Shown here: piece by piece, positions 25,523 through 35,051 of the stretch
How positions within the stretch are numbered: the first letter of the stretch is position 1
How the letters are laid out: every line of letters begins with the position of its first letter
Source: Limivivens faecihominis
Lineage (GTDB): Bacteria; Bacillota; Clostridia; Lachnospirales; Lachnospiraceae
Reading direction: 5' to 3'
NCBI RefSeq assembly: GCF_020686945.1
Contig: NZ_JAJEPR010000005.1
Span: forward strand, 62,001 to 126,000
DNA length: 64,000 nucleotides
The notes under the pieces: generated by a model
Database searches by the model: none
Seen by the model: only the letters and a program-made list of their open reading frames with translations
What the model was told of the DNA's origin: nothing
Translations under genes and position numbers: made by a program

Positions 25523-26259
25523 TCTTTCACCTCACCTGATAGTGGCTCCACCAGCACTACGGAGATGTTGTCTTTTCCTCCGTTCTGGTTTGCCGCTGTA
25601 ATGAGTTTCCTGGCTCTTTCTTCCACATCTCCCCCACTTTTTACGATCGCGCAGATCTCGCTGTCCTCCAGCATATTGCTGAGGCCGTCGGAACAGAGCA
25701 GTATTTTATCGCCTTTCCGTACCCGCAGATCAAAGAAATCGATGTTGACTTCCCTTTCCACGCCCACGGCTCTTGTGATCACATTTTTGTTGGGATGTTT
25801 TCTCGCTTCCTCTTTCTTAAGCTTGCCGCTTCGTACCATCTCCTCCACCAGGGAATGATCCTTGGTGATCTGACGGATGTCGTCGCGGATCAGATAGAGA
25901 CGGCTGTCTCCCACATTGGCCACATAGAGATAACGGCCTTCGATGACAGCCACTACCACGGTGGTCCCCATGCCAGCCAGATTTTCATCCTCCCGGGATT
26001 TCTCGTATACCCGGCGGTTGGCTTCCTCCACTGCAGTACGGATGATCTTGATGGGATTGGTCTCGCGGCTCTTGCGGACGCTCTCAATCAGTGTCCCTAC
26101 CGTATCTCTCGACGCGGTGTCACCGGCTCTGTGGCCTCCCATTCCATCTGCAACCACAAAGAGGTTCGGAAGATTACCCACCGGTGTCTCAGAGGCGAAC
26201 ACAAAATCCTGATTCATGGACCTGTTCTGGCCTACATCAGTGATGCAAAACGCCTTCAT
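25516..26259 (-). CDS. prpC: PP2C-family Ser/Thr protein phosphatase (PrpC/Stp)
   Basis: The phosphatase reverses PrkC phosphorylation. The 247-residue PP2C fold carries the metal-binding residues in RSMNQDF, VVADGMGGHRAGDTAS, VANVGDSRLYLI, LCSDGLSNML and GGKDNISVVLVE. It overlaps rlmN by 4 bp upstream and prkC by 7 bp downstream, so the three should be translationally coupled. Confidence 0.96.
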   Translation of the reverse strand: MKAFCITDVGQNRSMNQDFVFASETPVGNLPNLFVVADGMGGHRAGDTASRDTVGTLIESVRKSRETNPIKIIRTAVEEANRRVYEKSREDENLAGMGTTVVVAVIEGRYLYVANVGDSRLYLIRDDIRQITKDHSLVEEMVRSGKLKKEEARKHPNKNVITRAVGVEREVNIDFFDLRVRKGDKILLCSDGLSNMLEDSEICAIVKSGGDVEERARKLITAANQNGGKDNISVVLVEPLSGEVKEC

Positions 26260-27314
26260 ATTTCTTCCTCTCCTTTGTTCTTCTCCATATAACTTCTTCG
26301 AAGCTGTCCACAGGCCCCATTAATATCCCGGCCCATTTCCCTTCTTATAGTAACATTTATTCCGTATTTTTCAAGTTTATTTTTGAATGCCTGGGTCACA
26401 GCGCTGGTCGGCTGAACAAAATCCCGCTCCTTGATGGGGTTTACCGGAATCAGGTTTACATGGCCGTTCAGCCCTTTCAAAAGCCCGGCCAGTTCCCTGG
26501 CATCTTCGGTGTGATCGTTGACGCCGCCCACAAGACTGTACTCAAATGTCAGTCTCCGTCCGGTTTTATCATGATAATACCGGCAGGCGTCCATGACCTC
26601 GGAAAGCTCATACTGCTTCGCAATAGGCATAAGTTTTTCCCTTTTCTCCTGGCTCGACGCGTGAAGAGAGAGCGCCAGCGTGATCTGAAGCTCCTCGTCG
26701 GCCAGCCGCCGGATGTTCGGTACAATGCCGCAGGTGGAAAGGGTGACGTTTCTCTGGCTGATATGTAGGCCGTTCTCGTCGGTAAGCAGCTCGATGAATT
26801 TCCGCACGTTGTCGTAATTGTCCAGCGGCTCTCCCGTTCCCATCAGAACCAGGTTGGAAACCCGCTCGCCGGAGATCTTCTGGATCTCATAGACCTCCTC
26901 CAGCATCTCCGATGCGGTCAGATCCCGCTTCTTTCCCCCGATCGTGGAGGCGCAGAAGCGGCAGCCCATACGACAGCCCACCTGGGAAGAAATGCACACG
27001 GAATTTCCATGGTGATATTTCATGAGAACGCTCTCGATCACGTTCCCGTCTTTCAGCTCAAAAAGATATTTCTGCGTGCCGTCGATCTCGGAAGTCAGGA
27101 TCTCCACTGGCTTTAAGACTGTGTACTCCGTCTCCCCGGCCAGCTTTTCTCTTAAGCCTTTGGAAAGATTTGTCATCTCGTCAAAGCTTCCCGCGAGCTT
27201 CTGGTGCATCCACTGATAGAGCTGGCCGGCCCGGAAGGGCTTTTCCCCCCGTTCCTTGAACCAGGCCTTCAGTTCTTCCAGATTCAGCGATCTGATATCT
27301 GTTTTTTCCATCAT
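26256..27314 (-). CDS. rlmN: Dual-specificity 23S rRNA/tRNA adenine-C2 methyltransferase RlmN
   Basis: RlmN is a radical-SAM enzyme that methylates A2503 of 23S rRNA and A37 of some tRNAs. The 352-residue protein has the cluster motif C-x3-C-x2-C in GCRMGCRFCASTIGG near residue 110, LVLMGTGEPLDNYDNV, and a C-terminal Cys in NGACGQLR that is part of the two-cysteine methyl-transfer mechanism in the family. It overlaps rsmB and prpC by 4 bp on each side. Confidence 0.97.
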   Translation of the reverse strand: MMEKTDIRSLNLEELKAWFKERGEKPFRAGQLYQWMHQKLAGSFDEMTNLSKGLREKLAGETEYTVLKPVEILTSEIDGTQKYLFELKDGNVIESVLMKYHHGNSVCISSQVGCRMGCRFCASTIGGKKRDLTASEMLEEVYEIQKISGERVSNLVLMGTGEPLDNYDNVRKFIELLTDENGLHISQRNVTLSTCGIVPNIRRLADEELQITLALSLHASSQEKREKLMPIAKQYELSEVMDACRYYHDKTGRRLTFEYSLVGGVNDHTEDARELAGLLKGLNGHVNLIPVNPIKERDFVQPTSAVTQAFKNKLEKYGINVTIRREMGRDINGACGQLRRSYMEKNKGEEEI

Positions 27315-28669
27315 TCTGATACCCTCTTTAATCTGGCCAGGAAAAAGCCGTCGCTCTCATGAATGCCCGGCAGGAGCTGTAGGTAGCCCGCCCGGGTGGT
27401 TTTTCCCTGTAATTCCTCTGGAAGGTAGGGATCGATGCTTTCCAGCTTGAAGGGATAATTATCCAGGAACCATTTGAGGTTGTACTGGTTCTCCTCCGCT
27501 CCGATCGTGCAGGTGCTGTAGACAAGCGTGCCTCCCACCTTCACATATTTCCAGACCGTATCCAGGATCTGGCGCTGGAGTTTCACGATATCTTCCTGTT
27601 TTTTCTCTGTCATTTTATAACGGATATCCGGCTTTCTGCCGATGACGCCAAGACCGGAGCAGGGAACGTCCGCCAGAAGGATATCTGCCTTCTCCTCGGA
27701 AGCCGGTAAGAATACCGTGGCATCCGCCACAACGGCGTTCATATTGATGAGAGCCGTCCGCTCGATGTTGTCCTGCATGAGTTTTACTTTGGACTCGGTA
27801 ATATCCCGGGCCTCCACGAAACCGCTGCCCTCCAGCTTGTCCGCCAGATGAAGGGATTTTCCTCCGGGAGCGGCGCAGACGTCGATGCAGTAATCTCCCC
27901 ATTTGGGAGCCGCCACCTCCGCCACCAGCATGGAGCTCACATCCTGTACCTGTATCCAGCCATTCCGGAAAGCATCCAGCGCTTTGAGGTAATTATAATC
28001 GAAAAGATTCAGTGCATAATCAAGGTACGGATGCTCCGTCACGGTAACGCCCTGGTTCCTCAGACTCTCCATGATATCCTTCTTGGAAGCCTTGTTGAGG
28101 TTGCAGCGCACCGTGGTCACATGATCTTTATGGATGCCCTTGCAGATGGTCTCCACGGTCTCAAAATCATAGAGGCGGAGCCAGCGGTTGAGAATCCATT
28201 CCGGCATGGAATAGGTGACGGAAAGATAGGGCACCGGCATCTCCTTCGGATCCGGATATTTTACCTTGTCCAGATTTCTTGCCACACTTCTTAAGACACC
28301 GTTCACGAAACCTTTCAGATTGAAAAAGCCCTTTCTCTGGGCCAGCTTCACGCCCTCGTTGCAGACGGCGGAATCCGGTACTGAATCCATATATTTCAGC
28401 TGATAAACCGACATCCGTAAAATATTGCGGATAGCAGGCTTCATACGGGAAACCTTCACGCTGGAAAACTGGGAGATGATATAGTCCATCTCGATGAGGT
28501 TTTCCAGGGTTCCTTCTGCCACTCTCGTGATGAAGGAGCGGTCTCTTTTTTCCAGATACTGGTATTTTTCCAGCACTTCGCGAAGAACGATATGGCTGTA
28601 TTTGTCCTCCTCCAGAACCTCGTTCAGAACGGCGAGGACAATCTCTCTTGTATTGATCACATCAGTCAC
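27311..28669 (-). CDS. rsmB: 16S rRNA (cytosine(967)-C(5))-methyltransferase RsmB
   Basis: RsmB (Sun) methylates C967 of 16S rRNA. The 452-residue protein has an N-terminal NusB-like helical domain (REIVLAVLNEVLEEDKYSH) and a C-terminal methyltransferase domain with IDVCAAPGGKSLHLAD, DILLADVPCSGLGVIGRKPD and LVYSTCTIGAEENQ; the two conserved cysteines (DVPCSG and STCT) are catalytic in the family. It overlaps yugP and rlmN. Confidence 0.96.
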   Translation of the reverse strand: MTDVINTREIVLAVLNEVLEEDKYSHIVLREVLEKYQYLEKRDRSFITRVAEGTLENLIEMDYIISQFSSVKVSRMKPAIRNILRMSVYQLKYMDSVPDSAVCNEGVKLAQRKGFFNLKGFVNGVLRSVARNLDKVKYPDPKEMPVPYLSVTYSMPEWILNRWLRLYDFETVETICKGIHKDHVTTVRCNLNKASKKDIMESLRNQGVTVTEHPYLDYALNLFDYNYLKALDAFRNGWIQVQDVSSMLVAEVAAPKWGDYCIDVCAAPGGKSLHLADKLEGSGFVEARDITESKVKLMQDNIERTALINMNAVVADATVFLPASEEKADILLADVPCSGLGVIGRKPDIRYKMTEKKQEDIVKLQRQILDTVWKYVKVGGTLVYSTCTIGAEENQYNLKWFLDNYPFKLESIDPYLPEELQGKTTRAGYLQLLPGIHESDGFFLARLKRVSE

Positions 28670-29384
28670 GGTCTCTTCTTCCTCCTGCCAGAATAATCAG
28701 TCTTAAAAGCTGTAAAACAGAAGCTGCCAGGCTTGCCACATAGGTCATGGCTGCTGCCCGCAGCACTTTTTTCGCCCCGTCGATCTCGGTGGAACCCAGC
28801 ATGCCGGTGCTCTCCAGCACTTTGATGGCTCTCGCGGAAGCGTTGAACTCCACGGGAAGCGTCACCAGCTGGAAAAGGACAGCCAGGGTGAAAAGCACGA
28901 TGCCGGCCATCACCAGCGGGCGAAGGGACATGATAAGGCCCAGAATAAATACCGGCCAGGCAGCCGTGGACCCAAAGTTTGCCAGCGGCACCAGCGTACT
29001 CCGGAGCACCAGCGGACCATACTGCTTCTGGTCCTGGATCGCATGGCCGCACTCATGAGCTGCCACGCAGACGGCAGCCACAGACCTTGAAGCATAGGTG
29101 CTGTCCGACAATCGCAGGACCTTGCTTCTCGGATCGTAATGGTCCGTCAGTTTTCCGGAAATGTGCTCGATGGACACATTATAAAGGCCGCAGCTGTCCA
29201 GCACTTTTCTCGCGGCCTCAGCCCCGGAAAGATTGGACATGCAGCGCACTTTAGAATATTTGTTGAAGGTACTGTTTACCACGCTGGAAGCCCAGAGCGA
29301 CAACAGAAGTCCAATGACTACAAGGAAATACGTCGGATCAAAGTAAAAACCGTAACCGCCGTATCGATAAGCTGCTAACAGCAT
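28662..29384 (-). CDS. YugP-family membrane zinc metallopeptidase
   Basis: The 240-residue membrane protein has hydrophobic segments at about 15-35, 135-160, 165-190 and 210-230, and the zincin motif AAHECGHAIQ near residue 118, with H-E-x-x-H ligands. YugP proteins are conserved in Firmicutes beside rsmB and fmt; their substrates are unknown. It overlaps fmt by 10 bp and rsmB by 8 bp, so expression is tied to these translation genes. Confidence 0.92.
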   Translation of the reverse strand: MLLAAYRYGGYGFYFDPTYFLVVIGLLLSLWASSVVNSTFNKYSKVRCMSNLSGAEAARKVLDSCGLYNVSIEHISGKLTDHYDPRSKVLRLSDSTYASRSVAAVCVAAHECGHAIQDQKQYGPLVLRSTLVPLANFGSTAAWPVFILGLIMSLRPLVMAGIVLFTLAVLFQLVTLPVEFNASARAIKVLESTGMLGSTEIDGAKKVLRAAAMTYVASLAASVLQLLRLIILAGGRRDRD

Positions 29385-30307
29385 AAATTGGTTCCCTCCT
29401 CAATCGTGTAGCCGCGAAGAAAAGCTGCAGTGTCCATGCGTTTCTTTCCTTCCAGCTGAAGCTCGGTAATCTTTAATGCGTCTTTTCCGGTCTGGACGAG
29501 AAGTTCTCCTTTCCCTCCGGGAAGGACGGTGCCGGGAGCCTTTGTCTCATCTCCGGCCACTACCTCTGCCCGCCAGATTTTTAAAGTCTTGTCGTGAACA
29601 TGGGTGTAGGCGCTGGGCCAGGGGTTTAAGCCCCGGATCAGCCGCTCGATGGAGACGGCATCCTTATTCCAGTCGATGGCTCCCATCTCCTTCGTGAGCA
29701 TTTTCGCATAGGCCGTGGGGCTCTCGCCCTGTTTTTCCGGCGTTACCGTACCTTTTTCCAGGGCGGTAAGAGTCGCCAGAAGTAGTTCTGCCCCGGCGGC
29801 ACTCAGTTTGTCGAAAAGGCTGCCTCCGGTCTCCTCTTTTTCCAGGGGAATAACTTTCTTAAGAAGCATATCTCCGGTGTCCAGGCCCTCATCCATCTGC
29901 ATCGTCGTGATGCCGGACTCTTTTTCTCCGTCGATGACGGCCCACTGGATCGGCGCTGCTCCGCGGTATTTCGGAAGCAGGGAGCCGTGGACGTTGATGC
30001 AGCCGTACTTTGTCAGGTCCAGAATGGTCTTCGGGATGATCTGGCCAAAAGCCACCACCACGATGACATCGGCATTTAATTTACTTAATTCTTCTACCAC
30101 TTCCGGCTCCCGCACCTTTTTCGGCTGAAGCACCGGAATGTTTTCCCGGAGAGCCACCTCTTTGACCGGCGTGGGCTGCATGGCCTTGCCTCTCCCTTTT
30201 GGTTTATCAGGCTGTGTAACGACAGCCACCACTTCATGCTCGGATTTCACGAGGGCTTCCAGAGTCCCTACCGCAAAGTCCGGCGTTCCCATAAAAATGA
30301 CTCTCAC
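29375..30307 (-). CDS. fmt: Methionyl-tRNA formyltransferase
   Basis: Fmt formylates initiator Met-tRNA with 10-formyl-tetrahydrofolate. The 310-residue protein has VRVIFMGTPDFAVGTLEAL at the N terminus, the folate-site signature HGSLLPKYRGAAPIQWA and GITTMQMDEGLDTGDM, and an RNA-binding C-terminal domain. The GTG start at 30307 overlaps the def stop (GTGA), the typical def-fmt coupling; an upstream frame extension lies wholly inside def. Confidence 0.96.
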   Translation of the reverse strand: MRVIFMGTPDFAVGTLEALVKSEHEVVAVVTQPDKPKGRGKAMQPTPVKEVALRENIPVLQPKKVREPEVVEELSKLNADVIVVVAFGQIIPKTILDLTKYGCINVHGSLLPKYRGAAPIQWAVIDGEKESGITTMQMDEGLDTGDMLLKKVIPLEKEETGGSLFDKLSAAGAELLLATLTALEKGTVTPEKQGESPTAYAKMLTKEMGAIDWNKDAVSIERLIRGLNPWPSAYTHVHDKTLKIWRAEVVAGDETKAPGTVLPGGKGELLVQTGKDALKITELQLEGKKRMDTAAFLRGYTIEEGTNLCC

Positions 30308-30795
30308 TCCAGTTCCTCCTCTTCTTCCTCGATGGGCTCCACATCCATGAGTTCTCCTTCCACTTTGGAAACGTACATCAGACCGTCCAGATGGTCGCAC
30401 TCGTGGCAGATTGCTCTTGCCAGAAGGCCGTCACCCTCCAGAACGAACTCTTCCATGTTTTCATCCAGGGCTTTCACCTTCACATGATCCGGACGGGTCA
30501 CAATACCGGCTTTTCCCGGGAGGCTTAAACAGCCCTCCTGCCCGGTCTGGGAACCGGAGGTCTCGAGGATTTCCGGATTGATGAGCACATAGGGATCTTC
30601 CCCTGTAGTGTCGATGACCACGATCCGTTTCAGGATACCCACCTGGTTTGCTGCCAGACCTACGCCGCAGCCGTCGTACATCGTATCAAACATATCGTCG
30701 ATGAGCTGCCGGGTCCGCGGGGTCATCTTTTTCACCGGTTTGCAGATCTTATCCAGCACTTCGTCACCCATAATTCTTATATTTCTGATTGCCAT
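30304..30795 (-). CDS. def: Peptide deformylase
   Basis: Def removes the formyl group from nascent proteins. The 163-residue metalloenzyme has all three motifs: GVGLAANQVG, EGCLSLPG and HECDHLDG, whose Cys and two His bind the metal. The acidic tail of eight Glu/Asp residues is unremarkable. It follows priA by 17 bp and overlaps fmt by 4 bp. Confidence 0.97.
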   Translation of the reverse strand: MAIRNIRIMGDEVLDKICKPVKKMTPRTRQLIDDMFDTMYDGCGVGLAANQVGILKRIVVIDTTGEDPYVLINPEILETSGSQTGQEGCLSLPGKAGIVTRPDHVKVKALDENMEEFVLEGDGLLARAICHECDHLDGLMYVSKVEGELMDVEPIEEEEEELE

Positions 30796-30812
30796 TTTCT
30801 TAATCCTCCTTA

Positions 30813-33029
30813 TTAAGCTCTTTCGTATTGTATGTGAATCTTCTGATAGCCTTCATTCATTTCAATATATTGTTCCACTTTTTCTTTCACCATAGTCAGC
30901 CGGTTTTCGTTTGGATGACGGACGTAGAGCACCTTCCGGTAGACGTCCTGAATCCGGGCGATGGTCTCATCCCCGGGGCCGATAACCTGGATTCCGGTCT
31001 TGCTTTCCAGGAGATCCAGAAATTTCTTCAGATACTCCATCGCCATGGAAAGGTAGGCCTCATCTTCTGAGGAAGCGTGGATCGCCAGCATGCCTCCCGC
31101 CGGCGGATAGCCTCCGATCGCCCGAAAAGCGATCTCCTGGCGGTAAAAGGCTTCGTAATCCTGCTCTGACGCGGCCTGGATGCTGTAGTGCTCCGGGTCG
31201 TAGGTCTGGATCACAACTCTGCCGGGCAAATCGCCCCGGCCCGCTCTTCCCGCGGCCTGGGTCAGAAGCTGGAAGGTCCGCTCCGCCGCCCGGAAATCGC
31301 TGGCGTGAAGGGAAAGGTCCGCCGCCAGAATCCCCACCAGGGTCACATTTGGAAAATCATGGCCTTTGACGATCATCTGGGTCCCGATGAGAATGTCCGC
31401 CTCGCCGTTTGCAAAGGCGGAAAGAATTTTCTCGTGGCCGTCCTTTTCCCGGGTCGTGTCAAGATCCATCCGAAGAATCCTGGCCTCCGGAAATTCCCTT
31501 GCCACCACCGTCTCCACCTGTTGGGTCCCAATGCCGAAATCCCGCAGAAAAGGACTTCCGCAGGAGGGACAGGTCTTCGGGACCGTCGTCTCGTAGCCGC
31601 AGTAGTGACAGATGAGCCGCCCGCCCCGGTGAAGGGAGAGGGACACATCGCAGTGGGGGCACTCGATAACCTGGCCGCAGGAACGGCAAGACAGGAAGCC
31701 CGCATAGCCTCTCCGGTTCAGGAAAAGCATCATCTGATGGCCGGCGGCCAGGCACTGGGCCATCTCATCTTTCAGGGTATTGCTCAGAACGGAGCGGTTC
31801 CCTTTTTTCAGCTCTTCCCGAAGATCAACGATGGAAACCTCGGGGAGGGCGGCCGTTTTCACCCGCTTCCGGATCGTGAAGAGGCGGTACTCTCCTTTTT
31901 CCGCCTTATAATAGGCATCCACGGAAGGCGTGGCCGTTCCGAAAACCACATGGGCCCCTTCCAGCTCGCCACGCTTCACCGCGGTCTCCCGGGTCAGATA
32001 GCGGGGCACCGTCTCACTCTGGTAAGAGGTCTCGTGCTCCTCATCCTGAATGATAATCCCCAAATTTGGAAAAGGAGTAAAAAGAGCCGACCGGGGGCCG
32101 ATCATCACGTCAATGAGGCCTTTTCTCGCCCGCTCGTACTGATCGAAACGTTCTCCCGGGGAAAGCCGGGAATTCATAACAGAAATCCGCTCCCCAAAAC
32201 GCCGGTAAAAACGCATGACCGTCTGATAGGTCAGGGCGATCTCCGGAATCAGAACGATGGCCTGTTTTCCTTCTTTCAGGACTCCGGCGATGAGCTCCAT
32301 ATAGATCTCCGTCTTGCCGCAGCCCGTGACGCCGTGGATCAGGCAGGGGCGGGGCGTTTCTTTTTCCCACTCCTCGCGGATTCCCTCCACCACATGCTGC
32401 TGCTCCGGGTTGAGCGTCACGGCCTGTTGTCTCGACGCCTTGACATGGACGGGATTTCGATAAACCGTGTCCACCTGAATCTTCAAAAGCTCCATGTTTT
32501 CCAGGCTACGGATCACCGCGGGCGGAATATTGAGCTTCGTCGTCACCAGCTCCCAGGGAAGGCTTCCCTCCTCCAAAAGGGCATTGAGGAGCCGGTAGCG
32601 GGCGGTCTGATGTTTCTTTTCAAAAAAGGCAAGGCGCTCCCCGGCCTCTTCCTCAGATACCGCCAGCAGTACCTGCTTTTTCTCTTTTGGTTTTTCCTTT
32701 TTTCGTACCGGAATTACGGTTTTCAGAGCCTGGATCATCGTGGCGCCGTAGTAATCCCGTATCCAGGCCGCCAGAGCGATAAGCCGGGACTCCACGCCCA
32801 CGCCGTCGGTGGAGAGGGCATGAATGGACTTGATACGCTCCGGAGCGATCTCCGCCCGGTCCGTGGTTCCAATCACATAGCCCTTGATGAGGCGGTCGCC
32901 CCGGCCGAAGGGAATCTCGACCACCATTCCAGGAAGAAGTTTCCCCTCAAGTTCTTCGGGAATCCGGTACTGAAAGGGTTTATCCAGCTTTTCGTGGGAA
33001 ATATCCACGATGATATTGGCATAAGTCAA
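30813..33029 (-). CDS. priA: Primosomal replication protein N' (PriA helicase)
   Basis: PriA restarts stalled replication forks. The 738-residue protein has the N-terminal 3'-DNA-binding domain, the Walker A loop HGVTGCGKTEIYM, the helicase box IIQDEEHETSYQS, and the zinc region with four C-x2-C pairs (CRSCGQVIECPHCDV, CHYCGY, CPSCGSP). The start is a TTG at 33029 overlapping the murE stop as TTGA. Confidence 0.96.
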   Translation of the reverse strand: MTYANIIVDISHEKLDKPFQYRIPEELEGKLLPGMVVEIPFGRGDRLIKGYVIGTTDRAEIAPERIKSIHALSTDGVGVESRLIALAAWIRDYYGATMIQALKTVIPVRKKEKPKEKKQVLLAVSEEEAGERLAFFEKKHQTARYRLLNALLEEGSLPWELVTTKLNIPPAVIRSLENMELLKIQVDTVYRNPVHVKASRQQAVTLNPEQQHVVEGIREEWEKETPRPCLIHGVTGCGKTEIYMELIAGVLKEGKQAIVLIPEIALTYQTVMRFYRRFGERISVMNSRLSPGERFDQYERARKGLIDVMIGPRSALFTPFPNLGIIIQDEEHETSYQSETVPRYLTRETAVKRGELEGAHVVFGTATPSVDAYYKAEKGEYRLFTIRKRVKTAALPEVSIVDLREELKKGNRSVLSNTLKDEMAQCLAAGHQMMLFLNRRGYAGFLSCRSCGQVIECPHCDVSLSLHRGGRLICHYCGYETTVPKTCPSCGSPFLRDFGIGTQQVETVVAREFPEARILRMDLDTTREKDGHEKILSAFANGEADILIGTQMIVKGHDFPNVTLVGILAADLSLHASDFRAAERTFQLLTQAAGRAGRGDLPGRVVIQTYDPEHYSIQAASEQDYEAFYRQEIAFRAIGGYPPAGGMLAIHASSEDEAYLSMAMEYLKKFLDLLESKTGIQVIGPGDETIARIQDVYRKVLYVRHPNENRLTMVKEKVEQYIEMNEGYQKIHIQYERA

Positions 33030-34492
33030 CGTAAGTTCTCTTCCTCCAGGATCTCCTGAATCAGTTCTCTTTCATCCATGTGATACTTTTTGCCCTCGAT
33101 CTCCTGATAGTCCTCGTGGCCTTTTCCTGCCAGGACGATGACATCTCCGGGCTGGCCGTGAAGGATGGCGTAACGGATTGCTTCTTTTCGATCGGCGATC
33201 TTGACATATTTTCCGTCGGTCTTCTTGATGCCGCTCTCAATGTCATCCAGGATGTCCTCCGGCTTCTCAAAACGCGGATTATCGGAAGTGATGATCGTGA
33301 AATCAGCCAGTCTTCCGGAGACCTCCGCCATCTCGAAACGGCGGGCTTTGGAGCGGTTTCCACCGCAGCCAAAGAGGCAGACCAGTCTGCCCGGTTCATA
33401 CTCTCTCAAGGTGGTAAGAAGACTTTCGAGGCTCATGGCATTGTGGGCGTAATCGATCATCAGAGTAAAATCATCAGAAACTTTCACAAGCTCCACTCTT
33501 CCTTTGACCTTCGCCTGTTTGAGAGCGGTCTTGATGTCAGCCTCTCTCACCTTGAAATGCAGGCAGACTGCAATGGCTGCCAGAGAATTGTAAACGCTGA
33601 ACTTTCCCGGAATATCAATCTCCACATCCATGTCGATCATTCCTGCGGCATGATAGGAAATGCCGAGGTAGCCGGGTTTGTGAACCATCTTGAGATTCTC
33701 TGCCCGGAGATCGTTTTTCTCGGAGAGACCGAAGGTCTCCACCTTGCAGGTATGGCCCGCAAGCACCTGATCAAGATGCTCGTCATCGCCGTTCACGATA
33801 CCGATGCGGCACTGGCGGAACAGGAGACCTTTGCAGTGCATGTAGTCTTCAAAGCTCTTGTGCTCCGCGGGTCCGATGTGATCCGGCTCGATGTTGGTAA
33901 AAATACCGATCTCAAAAGGGATACCTGCGGTACGGTTCAGCATGAGACCCTGGGAGGAAACCTCCATGACAGCCATATCGCAGCCGTCCTCCAGCATCCG
34001 GTGGAAATATTCCTGGATTTTCACGGATTCCGGCGTGGTGTTGCTGGACGGGATATGAGTCTCACCGATGATGGTCTCGATGGTTCCGATGAGGCCTACC
34101 TTGTGGCCCGCGGATTCGAGAATGGATTTGATCATGTAAGTAGTTGTTGTTTTTCCCTTGGTTCCGGTAATACCGATGACCTTCAGTTTCTCCGCCGGGT
34201 AATCGTACCAGGCTGCGGAAACCAGGGCCATCGCGTAGCGGGTATCTTTGACCTGGATCACGGTAACGGACTCCGGTACCTCCACCGGCTCCTCCACCAG
34301 AAGAGCGACAGCTCCTTTCTCTGCCACTTCAGCGGCATATGTGTGTCCATCCGTCACAGCTCCCCGGATGCTGAAAAAAAGCGTCCCGGGAACTACCTGT
34401 CTGGAATCATTGGCGATACCTGAGATCTCCCTGTCCAGACTTCCCTGCACGCAGGTATATTCCAAACGTTCCAATAACTGTTCAAGCTTCAT
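33026..34492 (-). CDS. murE: UDP-MurNAc-tripeptide synthetase MurE (meso-DAP type)
   Basis: MurE adds the third amino acid to UDP-MurNAc-L-Ala-D-Glu. The 488-residue protein has GITGTKGKTTTTYMIKSI (ATP loop), SNTTPESVKIQEYF and the C-terminal DNPRFEKPEDI; D-N-P-R is the signature of enzymes adding meso-diaminopimelate rather than lysine. The start at 34492 has GGAGGA 8 bp upstream. It heads the 12-gene run and lies far from the dcw cluster, where murE usually sits. Confidence 0.95.
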   Translation of the reverse strand: MKLEQLLERLEYTCVQGSLDREISGIANDSRQVVPGTLFFSIRGAVTDGHTYAAEVAEKGAVALLVEEPVEVPESVTVIQVKDTRYAMALVSAAWYDYPAEKLKVIGITGTKGKTTTTYMIKSILESAGHKVGLIGTIETIIGETHIPSSNTTPESVKIQEYFHRMLEDGCDMAVMEVSSQGLMLNRTAGIPFEIGIFTNIEPDHIGPAEHKSFEDYMHCKGLLFRQCRIGIVNGDDEHLDQVLAGHTCKVETFGLSEKNDLRAENLKMVHKPGYLGISYHAAGMIDMDVEIDIPGKFSVYNSLAAIAVCLHFKVREADIKTALKQAKVKGRVELVKVSDDFTLMIDYAHNAMSLESLLTTLREYEPGRLVCLFGCGGNRSKARRFEMAEVSGRLADFTIITSDNPRFEKPEDILDDIESGIKKTDGKYVKIADRKEAIRYAILHGQPGDVIVLAGKGHEDYQEIEGKKYHMDERELIQEILEEENLR

Positions 34493-34549
34493 ATATATTC
34501 CTCCATATCGTGCCTGTTTTGAGGCAGGCGGGTGAAATCGCTTCTTTAT

Positions 34550-34578
34550 AGAATAACATAAGGGGGAGGATTTTTCAA
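34550..34578 (-). promoter_or_regulatory. Promoter of the murE operon
   Basis: TTGAAA (34573-34578), 17 bp, and TATTCT (34550-34555) preceded by TGT as an extended -10, all on the minus strand. A small TGCCT/AGGCA hairpin (34511-34526) lies in the leader before the ribosome binding site. Confidence 0.65.
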
Positions 34579-34639
34579 GAATTTGGGGGAGGGTGTTTCT
34601 GGCTTTTTGCAGGGCCACTGCAGAATAGGCGGCTTCGGG

Positions 34640-34783
34640 AAGCCGTAGGAAGCTTTTGTTGAGGGGTGGCTTTGAGAAGCCGTGGGAACTTTTGTTGTGG
34701 GGCGGCTTTGAGAAGCCGTGGGAACTTTTGTCGAGGGGCGGCTTTGAGAAGCCGTGGGAACTTTTGTTGTGGGGCGGCTTTGG
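34640..34783. repeat. Four tandem copies of a 36-bp hairpin repeat
   Basis: Units of 37, 36, 36 and 35 bp start at 34640, 34677, 34713 and 34749, each beginning AAGCCGT and ending GGCTTTGAG or nearly so. Every unit junction forms CGGCTT-TGAG-AAGCCG, a 6-bp stem with a tetraloop. A degenerate copy precedes (34628-34640) and a partial one follows. There are no spacers, so this is not a CRISPR array. Confidence 0.88.
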
Positions 34784-34867
34784 AAGCCGGCAGGGAACGT
34801 AAATGCGAGGGGGACGGCTCCAGGGCCGCCCTCCCCCTCAGCCTCCCCCTTGTGGCCCTTTAAGTTC

Positions 34868-34890
34868 AAAAAATAGGGGGCTTACGTCAA
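34868..34890 (-). repeat. Inverted fragment of the 135-bp hairpin element
   Basis: Read on the minus strand, this stretch (TGACGTAAGCCCCCTATTTT) repeats the part of the direct repeats at about 35092-35114 and 36950-36962. It suggests that the element, or part of it, is also present in inverted orientation to the left of the cassette. Confidence 0.55.
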
Positions 34891-35051
34891 CAGGTAGACA
34901 TTGTACATCGGTTGTGGTGTGACAACAGGAAGGATGTGTGGTATGGTAAGTAGCGCAAGCATGATTTATGGATGTTTTTCGAAGAATATACAGCCAGCCA
35001 CCTGACTTGCTACTCACTCAAATAAAAAAAGTTTCATTATATTATATGCTA
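34891..35051. other. Intergenic DNA without recognised features
   Basis: No open frame with a ribosome binding site, no clear promoter and no strong hairpin was seen between the inverted repeat fragment and the first copy of the direct repeat. The last 40 bp are very A/T-rich and may include the promoter of the next gene. Confidence 0.4.

Noticed and set aside
31188..33059. Long plus-strand open frame opposite priA
   Set aside because: priA is complete with all helicase and zinc motifs; the antisense frame is a by-product of its G/C-rich codon use.
34640..34783. CRISPR array
   Set aside because: The units are directly joined with no unique spacers, and no cas genes are present.
34546..34869. 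Minus-strand frame of 107 codons with a 12-residue repeat (SRPTTKVPTASQ)
   Set aside because: It arises from the 36-bp tandem repeat, starts with a TTG lacking a ribosome binding site, and covers the murE promoter.
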